From Sodiomyces alkalinus F11 (lineage: Eukaryota; Ascomycota; Sordariomycetes; Glomerellales; Plectosphaerellaceae), in assembly GCF_003711515.1 (NCBI RefSeq), contig NW_021167079.1, positions 857,471 to 921,470 of the forward strand: a DNA stretch of 64,000 bases. Reading direction: 5' to 3'. The position numbers and the translations under genes were made by a program. Below the pieces are notes generated by a model that was given only the letters and a program-made list of their open reading frames with translations, did no database searches and was not told where the DNA came from. Every line of letters begins with the position of its first letter. The stretch's first letter is position 1. Shown here in pieces: positions 56,778 through 64,000 of the stretch.

Positions 56778-58157
56778 TCAGGACGATCTTTGCACGTCTA
56801 TGGCAAGCTGGGGAACGTGGAAGGTAACGGCGGTATTGGAATGGTAGGCCTCCGACCCCAAGCCCATGTAGCCTACGTAGTCTGAATCCAGGGGGTAGTA
56901 TGACCCCGTCCCGCTCAGGACCCGTTGTACGAGGGGGGTGAGATCGGCGTTGAACTTCTCGACGGTTTCGGAGGCGACCCAGGTGAGGACGTTTTGTTTG
57001 AGGCTGTTCCGTCCGACGTAGAGCGAGCTGAGATGGTCAGAGCGGAGTTGGTATATATTCTCCCAGAAAGCAGGAAAAACACGAAACAAGGAAACAAAGA
57101 TCAAGGGGAAAGACATACAATGTGATACCATTGATGATCTCAGTAGCCATGGCACCCTGCTTAAGACCGATGGGATGGGTAGCGGGGCCGATGGCAGCCA
57201 ACCAGACCATGAGTTCGTAGGATGCCTTTGTGCTGTCTTTGGCCTTCTTTTTGTTGCTGTCGAGGAACATGTCGATGGCGACGTTGGTGTTGACCTCGTG
57301 CTCAGCCAGCTCATCTTCGTCGGTAGTAGAGGCAGTGCGATTGCCAACACCATACGTCCACTCGACATCGATACTGATGCTCTCCAGATCCCGCACCCGG
57401 ACGGGGAACTCGGTGGACTCGACTTTGATGTTGGGGAAGGCATGGACGGGCTGGGTGAGCGGGCCGGGCGGGTATTCCCAGGTGACGGAGAATTCCGGGG
57501 CCGTGGATTTGGTGGCGTAGGTTTGGTTGTTGAAGGACGTGACCTGGGGGATATAATGAGCGACGGTACGGAAGAACTGAAGATGCATGTGGCTGTTTTT
57601 GTTTCAAGTCGTTGGATTTGGGTGGCCACAAAAAGATGAAGCAGATCAACACAAGAGGGTTGGTATAAAAAAAAAGAAAAAAGAAGAAGAAAAAGAAAGA
57701 AAACACGTCTTCCCACTTACATTTATGCACAGCCCTCCAGGTTCCCCCTCCGACCATCCCCACTGATTGGGATTCACTGTGACGAGTCTCTTGTCAGTCC
57801 AACTTCTCGATTCATATTCCAGGGCAATGAAGAAAACCCACATGTGTACTCCAGTCCCCTCGACTCCGGGTGTATACCAAAGGCCTTTTGGCAATACTGC
57901 GTCCTCTTGATGCCATTGTCGACGAACAAGGGCGGCTTCCCTACTGCTTCGCGGCCGGCCTGGAGGCCAAAAAGGACGGCCAGAGTGATGGCGATGGGCA
58001 AGGCCAACAGGCCAGCATTGACAAGCCATCTGCAGTTCAGCCCCATTGTGACCTCGGCGGGAGGGTCGGAATCCTCAGAAGGGTCAGACTCGACGGGACG
58101 GCGGGGGATGTCGGAGAGCGAAGTCTTCGAGGCCCCAGTGGAAGAAGATCGAGACAT
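56778..58157 (-). CDS. GH12-like glucanase domain with N-terminal membrane anchor
   Basis: Exons 57842-58157, 57721-57776, 57119-57543 and 56778-57027 join exactly in phase; 348 residues. There is no cleavable signal peptide. A Ser/Pro-rich N-terminal tail of about 40 residues precedes one membrane helix (about 44-66, WLVNAGLLALPIAITLAVLF), which suggests a type II membrane protein with the enzyme outside. The domain shows GGLCIN, FSVTWEYPPGPL, VRDLESISIDVEWTYGV, then YELMVWLAAIG with the candidate nucleophile Glu about 234, and GSEAY with the candidate acid/base Glu about 325. These match the beta-jelly-roll GH12 fold, whose members cut beta-1,4-glucan or xyloglucan. Substrate is not known. 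The start at 58155 was chosen as the first ATG that keeps the tail hydrophilic. Confidence 0.82.
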
Positions 58158-60839
58158 TGGAAGGGGAGGGAAAAAGGAAAAGAATAAAAAATAATAATAT
58201 TGGGGGAGGTCGGGCTTGGAGAGTCGAGGGCCCAATAGGACTCCCTCGCCGAGAAGGAATGTGATTGAATGTGGTTTGGTACGATGTGAGAATAGTCAGG
58301 GGACTCTTTCCTAGTAACAAGGGTTAGGGAAAGTTGGATTGGTAAGGACTGGGCAGGGAAAACCTTAGAACTAGAGGGGAGAGGGGGGAGGGGGGAGGGC
58401 AGAGACAAGAGGGCGGAGAGGAAGAGGAGTGAGGGAGAAGGGACGGGAAGTTAGAGGAGAGGGCAGGGAAAGACAGGAAAGGATAAGAGAGGTCTGGAAA
58501 GGGTAGTGGCTGGCTTAAGCCGGGGAAGGGGAAGTTGTTCCCGCCATAGAGGAAAATCCAAGGCACGAGCCGGAAAGAACTGGTAACGGGACTAACGGAG
58601 TAATAATAGAGGGCCAAAAAAACATTGCCCCTGAGACGGGAAAGGGAGACAGGACCCTGGGGTCGTCTCGTAGCCCTCGCCGCAACCGAAGCAACGGGGT
58701 TACCTACCGCCAGTAAACTGTCGGCCGGGGATATCTTTGGCTTGGGAGATCTTCTTTTCTTATTTTTATTCTTCTTCTTCTTTTTTCTTTGGTTTTCTTT
58801 CCTCGTTTTTCTTTTCTTTCGTTCCCCTCCGTGTCTTCCTAACAATCTATCCCGTTAACACTTAGGGTCTGTACGGATAGAATCAAGTCCGCGGAGACCC
58901 GTCAAGAAAGTTTTTTTAAAAAAGGAGAGAAAAAACAATGACAGAAAAAGTAGCTAAGGACAGGAAAGGAATGGGAGAAAGAAGAGTTCTTGCTTCGAGT
59001 TGATGAGATTCGCTGGACCCGGGGCTTTTCCTCGATTCGTCTGTTCTCGGCGGTGATCATGACAAATGAAGTCTTACAGTACCCGCAGACTTTGTATCGA
59101 CAGACCAGGAACACGAGAGTCCGAATCAAAGCAATCTCCCTACTTGTCGTCGAGAGTTTGGTCTAATGGCTGACTGCCGAAGGTCCGGGTCCATCACGGA
59201 GGGTTGCATGAGCATTCACTATCCAGGTGTTTCAACGTGTTTAGTGTATCGAGATGATGAGCTGACATTGAGCGAAGATGGGTCAGTCGAGTGTCTTCAT
59301 CAGAAACAAGTTGCTTATGATAGATGTAGAAGGGAGGAAAAAAAAGGGGGGAAGAAAAAAGAATTATATTAAAAAAGGAGACGAGTGGGGTGGGAAAACG
59401 AAGACGGTTCCTAGAAACGTTTCCGATTATTGGAGAAGACGAGTTCCAACGATCCAGTAGTAACGAGAAGAAAGAAAAAAAGAAGAAAAAAAGATGGAAG
59501 AATCAGAAGAAGACGAAGAAGAAACGCATAGTTCCGAAGCTATGATGAGCATACATACTTACAACGAACATAGGGCTTAGGTGAGACGATGTTATCGTAG
59601 AGGCGCTTTACGTCCGCTGCAGACACATGTATGGTTCATGATTTAGAGGAGAACGGGGCGGACGAGATTTGGAAAAGCCGTTGAATATCCAGAGGGAAGA
59701 TATATCATATGGGTATGCATAAAAAGAAAAAAAGAAGAAAAAGAAGAAAAAGAGATATAAAAAAAAATAAAAAAAAAAGGACAAGACAAGACAAGCTCCA
59801 ACGCCAAGGAAGATCTTGCCTAGAATATTATAGAAATCTTACGAAATAGGCAAAATGATCGGCGTTGACCAGGATGCAGGATGTCCAGCCGGGCCGCCCC
59901 CTGTTAGTAGGCTGTAGACCCGCATATCACCCAAGCCACCATCGTCCCCATAGCCCCCATAGACGCCCACTTACACCGACTACTCCCACTACTCCCACTA
60001 CAGTCTACTCCACTACTCCTTCCCCCCCTTTCCTATCGCTTAGTACATGTATTACCTTTCAACCTTTATTACCTACTCCACTCTCGATCATAAGACTCCC
60101 AGAGTAGAGTTCCTTCAGTCTCACGCATGCACTCTCCCAGCCTCCCAGCTTCCCAGCCTCCCTCCTGGGAAGGAGAGTCGGACGGGACTCGGCCTGGAGA
60201 CGGGCAGGCAACGGACTGGCCTGTCCAAGCGTCACCATTCCCCTTCGTTCCATCTTCACAAGACTCCAAGAAGAACGGCTCACTCTAGTATACCTTCTCA
60301 TTCTCTCTCCTTATCCTGCAGCAACACCCCAAAAGGGGGGAGGGGGAGCGGGGAGGCAAAAAGAAGAGAAAAGAATAGCAGGGGCCATAGGTCCGACTCG
60401 GCCAATTGCCCTGACAATGGCATGTTGTCGGGAAGACCGACAGGGGACTGGTCCTTCGGTTTTATCTGGACATGTTGGGACCTCCGAGACCCCTTTTCTT
60501 GGGCTTGCTCCTCCTCTCTCCTCCGTCTTCGAGGTCTGTCATCACAGCCAGAAATTTTCTGTATAGTTCTGTTGGTTGGGAGCTTCATCATTCATCATTC
60601 TTGTGTGCTTCATCTTTCTTGTCTACTATCATCTTGCTGCGTTGTCCCAATATATCCCCCGCTGACGTCGTCGTCGTCGTCTTCCTCGTCCTCGTTTTCG
60701 CCCAAAGGACAAAGACCGGCCACTGTCCGTTCGTTTTCAGGCGTGGATTTTTAACCTCGACGGACAGCGCAGCCCCTCGGACGCCGCTCAGCATTACGAA
60801 GGAGCTTTTTTCCGGTTGAGGTCGAGGTCGAGGTCCAGT
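58158..60839. other. Divergent promoter region of GH12-like and GT2 genes
   Basis: 2.7 kb. It holds A-rich patches (59330-59380, 59460-59500, 59715-59790), a pyrimidine-rich stretch from 60000 and (GTC)n at 60668-60690. Many short frames, none convincing. Confidence 0.6.
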
Positions 60840-63496
60840 ATGTCGGGCCACTATCAGAATTCGCATGGCAACAACGGCGACTCCCTAGAGTTCAGCATCT
60901 TCCAGAGCCTGTCTAGCGGTAGCGATAACAACTCGGACGGGGCTTCGTCTTCTCGCGGTCCCACTACTACTCTTCCCGAGAATACGAACGGAAACGCCAC
61001 TGCAAACGCCACTGCGAACGCCAATGCCAATGCCAATGGTTCCTTCATCCCCGGCCCGAGCCTCGTCGGGCCAGTGCCGCCATCCGCCGCTGAGGAAAAC
61101 GGTCCGTCGCCCACTCTTGCTCCGTCGGGGTTCTCCTCCGAGACCCTCTTCCAGTCTCAGGCCGACTCGTTCCCGGGTCTTAATGGTCGGGCGACCCCAG
61201 TCGACTCCCTACCGTCTCCTCCTTATCCGGGGAAGACGGGGTTTTACGACTCTTTAGCATCAGGACCGTCCACTCCAACAGTAAGTGAAGCAATAAAACT
61301 CCAATGTCCCCGCCCCCCGGCGTCTATACTTTCCCCCGAACGTTAACCATTCGCTTTCTTTCTTTTTTTCCCGCCCATCTTGCTTAGCAGTACCAAAGCC
61401 AAGCAAGCTTATCCAACCTTCTCAACCAGACTCCCACCTCGGTCCTCTCGAAAGACTGGGTCCCTAAAGAAGAGTCCATCTCACACCTCCACGACCGAGA
61501 CGACGTCGACTTTTGGCACGGCTGGAAACGCCTCCTCTTCCGTCTCGTCCCCGTCCTCGTGCTGGCCAACACGCTCCTCTATCTCGCCTACCTCGGCCTG
61601 CGCATCGCCTGCGTCATCTGGGCCCAGGAAGCCCGGCACGCAGTCTACCATACCGCCTGGGTCTTTATCGCCGTCGAGGTCGCCGTGGCCATCCCGTCCA
61701 TGATGCACAACATCTGGACCATGTGGGCCTTCAAGAAGAGGAGGCGCCCCAAGCTGCGCCTGACCACCGACGACGTGCCCGCCGTGGACGTCTTCGTGAC
61801 GTGCTGCGGCGAGGACGACAACGTGGTGCTGGACACCATCCGGGCCGCCTGCGACCAGGACTACCCCAGGGACAGGTTCCGGGTCGTCGTGCTGGACGAT
61901 GGCAAGTCGAAGGCGCTGGAGGACGGCGTGGTGTTGCTGGCCAAGCGCATGTACGCGAACCTCCACTACATGGCTCGCCCGAAGTATCCCGGCGTGCCGC
62001 ATCACTTCAAGGCCGGGAACCTGAACTACGGTCTCGATCAGGTTCACGATCTGCCTGGGGGTGCGGCTCCTTTTATGGCTGCCCTGGACGCTGATATGGT
62101 GAAGTCCCCCTGTGCCCCCTTTTTGTCCTCTTCCTTCGCCCCCCCCCCCCCCCCCCCCCCCCCTCTCTTTGAGCACCCAGACTTCCCACCTTTTCCCATC
62201 TCCTGAGGAACCTCCATACTGACCATTGCCCTGCAGATCCCTGAAAAACACTGGCTCCGCGCTATGCTCCCTCACCTCCTCCTCGACCCCAAGATGGCGC
62301 TCGCCTGCCCGCCACAGCTCTTCTACAATACCCCCCCATCGGACCCCCTCGCCCAGAGCCTCGACTTCTTCGTACACGTCATCGAGCCCATCAAGGACGC
62401 CCTGAATGTGGCCTGGTGTACGGGATCCGGCTACGTGGTCCGGCGGGAAGCCCTCGACCAGATCGGCAACTTCCCCCTCGGCTCCCTCGCCGAAGACGTG
62501 GCCACCTCCACCCTTATGCTGGGCAGGGGCTGGAAGACGGCCTACATCCACGAACCCCTGCAGTTCGGCACCGTCCCGGAGGATTTTGGCGGCCACATCA
62601 AGCAACGGACCCGCTGGGCCGTCGGCACGGTGGACACGTCCTTCAAGCTCCGGTTCTGTCTCTTCGGCGAGAAGGTGCGCCACATGAGCCTCGCCCAGCG
62701 CTTCTCGGGCTTCATGTACGCCTCCCTCAGCCTGTACACCATCCTCCTCACCGTCTCCCTCTTCGCCATCCCCGTGATCCTCGTCATGGGGAAGCCGCTC
62801 GTGGCCTTTGCCACCGACGAGCAGTTCCGCTGGCTCATCCGCGCCTGCTTCGCAGCCGTGGTGACCAACCGGCTCTGCGAGCTCGCCCTGTTCCTGCCGG
62901 CGGGGTACCACACGGGCCAGCGCGGGTCGCGCTACCAGCTCTGGATGGCGCCCTACCTGGCCCTCTGCATCCTCCGCTCCTTCGTGCTGCCGACGTGGCT
63001 GGGGGGCCAGAAGCAGGCGTTCAAGCCGACGGGGTCGCTGGCGTCGGTGCTCCACGAGCGCGACCTGAAGCACCGCCGGGGCATGCTGCGGCGCCTCCGG
63101 ACCGTACTGGTGCACTACATGGCGGCGTTCCACCTGGGCTACGTGTACCTGACGCTCGCGGGCGCGGCCATGACCTCGTTCCGGTGCTTCTACCGCGGCG
63201 GCGCGGGCGCCGTGCCCATCATGAGGTGCCTGGTGACGCACGCGTTTTGGCCGCCGCTGACGTTCATCTTTCTGTGCAACTCGATGTGGACGCCCATCTC
63301 GTACGCCATCGACCCGCCCGTCATGCCGGACCGCGAGCGGCTGCTGGAGCGGGACGCCGCGACGGGGGTTGCGCACCCGACGCCGGAGAGCAAGAAGATT
63401 GCCTTCGGCGGGCAGGCAGCGTGGTTTGAGTTTGAGTATACTTTCTCGACGGTGTATACGGCTTTGGTTTTTGCGGCGTCTTTCATTTTCTTCTGA
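60840..63496 (+). CDS. GT2 cellulose-synthase-like glycosyltransferase
   Basis: Exons 60840-61280, 61388-62098 and 62237-63496, all in phase 0; 803 residues. The N-terminal 180 residues are polar, with an Asn/Ala repeat (NATANATANANANANG). Two membrane helices follow (about 195-225 and 235-255). The processive GT2 core is complete: DDG at 317-319, DAD at 381-383, the ED of LAEDVATS at 470-471, and QRTRW at 507-511, the Q-x-x-R-W signature of polymerising enzymes. Several more helices lie in the C-terminal third. Such proteins sit in the plasma membrane and build a beta-linked polysaccharide from UDP-sugar. Fungal relatives of this type have been tied to hyphal growth and surface structure; the product here is unknown. 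Intron 2 contains a run of 25 C. The last intron lies right after the DAD motif. Confidence 0.92.
62139..62163. repeat. Poly(C) run in GT2 intron
   Basis: Twenty-five consecutive C in the second intron, about 40 bases after the donor. Confidence 0.9.
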
Positions 63497-64000
63497 CGTC
63501 TTTTTACATTGGATGTGAACACTGGGAGAAGGGGATTTTCTTGGGGGTGGACCCCTGGTAGGCTGCACGACTTTGACGTTGGAGTCCTGAACTCCTGTTT
63601 GAGCCAGCTATGATGAAACGCGCAGGAAGGGGATGGAACACACTTGGATGAGCAGAGAGAGACGTACGACGGCTGCAGCCACGCATGATGGGTATGAAGC
63701 TGCAGAATGGGACTTGTATTCATGGGGCTCGTGGTTGTATGGTTATGGTTATTATCCTTGGGATGGCGCTTCACGGTATGAAGTAATTCATAGTATTAGA
63801 TCGATCTAGGCACGTCAAGTATGTATATATAATAACTACCAAAAGTTCATGTTCTTGCAGCAGATAGCTTCATAGTCTGAGCAAAGCGTCCTGTCCAGGT
63901 CTTGTAAGTGAGATGAGCTTTACCACTAGTCAACGTCCAAACAACGAGTTGGCCTAGCTTGTTTTTATGGAAAGACTTTGGGACGAAGTATAATGACTGC
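63497..64000. other. 3' flank of GT2 gene, no gene seen
   Basis: No further coding region is visible before the right edge. Confidence 0.6.

Noticed and set aside
61481..63568. 695-codon minus-strand frame
   Set aside because: The longest open frame in the window, but it is antisense to the GT2 exons and has the Arg/Gly/His/Val composition of a shadow.

Overview
The window comes from a filamentous ascomycete, most likely a Sordariomycete; a Sordariales or Chaetomiaceae relative is my guess, not a proof. The genes are GC-rich and cut by short spliceosomal introns (mostly 60-185 nt, GTANGT...YAG). The families are fungal: a Zn2Cys6 regulator, an AA9 lytic polysaccharide monooxygenase, a vacuolar TRP channel, a GPI-anchored wall protein and a fungal GT2. 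One transposon carries the full signature of RIP (repeat-induced point mutation). A 58-N assembly gap lies at 8695-8752. I joined exons by hand from splice signals and reading frame; most joins close exactly in phase.

Layout, left to right. 1-2673 (-): 5' two thirds of a probable GYF-domain protein that runs off the left edge. 4154-6162 (+): YVC1-type vacuolar cation channel. 7924-9296 (+): atypical C2H2 zinc-finger protein. 9600-10977 (-): secreted Dcr2-like metallophosphatase. 10978-16570: gene-free as far as I can tell. 16571-19294 (+): Zn2Cys6 transcription factor. 20400-21236 (-): AA9 LPMO. 22580-29720: RIP-degraded autonomous Helitron with a Rep/helicase gene on + and a second decayed reading frame on -. 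32854-34556 (+): repetitive GPI-anchored serine/proline-rich protein. 35032-35631 (-): hypothetical protein. 37116-37886 (+): GNAT acetyltransferase. 38265-40788 (-): DUF4140/DUF4139 protein. 42190-43488 (+): hypothetical protein. 43696-44609 (-): ABM-fold protein with an apparent frameshift. 47448-47903 (+): small membrane protein. 48280-49811 (-): XAP5/FAM50. 50577-51709 (+): proline-rich coiled-coil membrane protein. 52110-53837 (+): METTL16-type RNA m6A methyltransferase. 54054-54551 (-): hypothetical protein. 56778-58157 (-): GH12-like enzyme with an N-terminal membrane anchor. 60840-63496 (+): cellulose-synthase-like GT2.

The host genes do not form one pathway. They are a normal mix of RNA biology (XAP5, METTL16), ion and phosphate handling (YVC1, phosphatase), regulation, and the cell surface (AA9, GPI protein, membrane GH12, GT2). 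The divergent GH12/GT2 pair, one cutting and one making beta-glucans by family inference, share a 2.7-kb upstream region and are the only pair whose chemistry suggests a link.

The most unusual part is the Helitron. Its Rep and helicase motifs can still be read through dozens of TAG/TAA stops, all of the kind RIP makes, and no TGA. Two introns can be inferred. The second is exactly as long as the offset of a tandem duplication of the exon before it, which makes it a candidate intron born by duplication. A second decayed reading frame lies antisense near the 3' side, and a nested palindrome followed by CTAA lies just past the end of the RIP zone.
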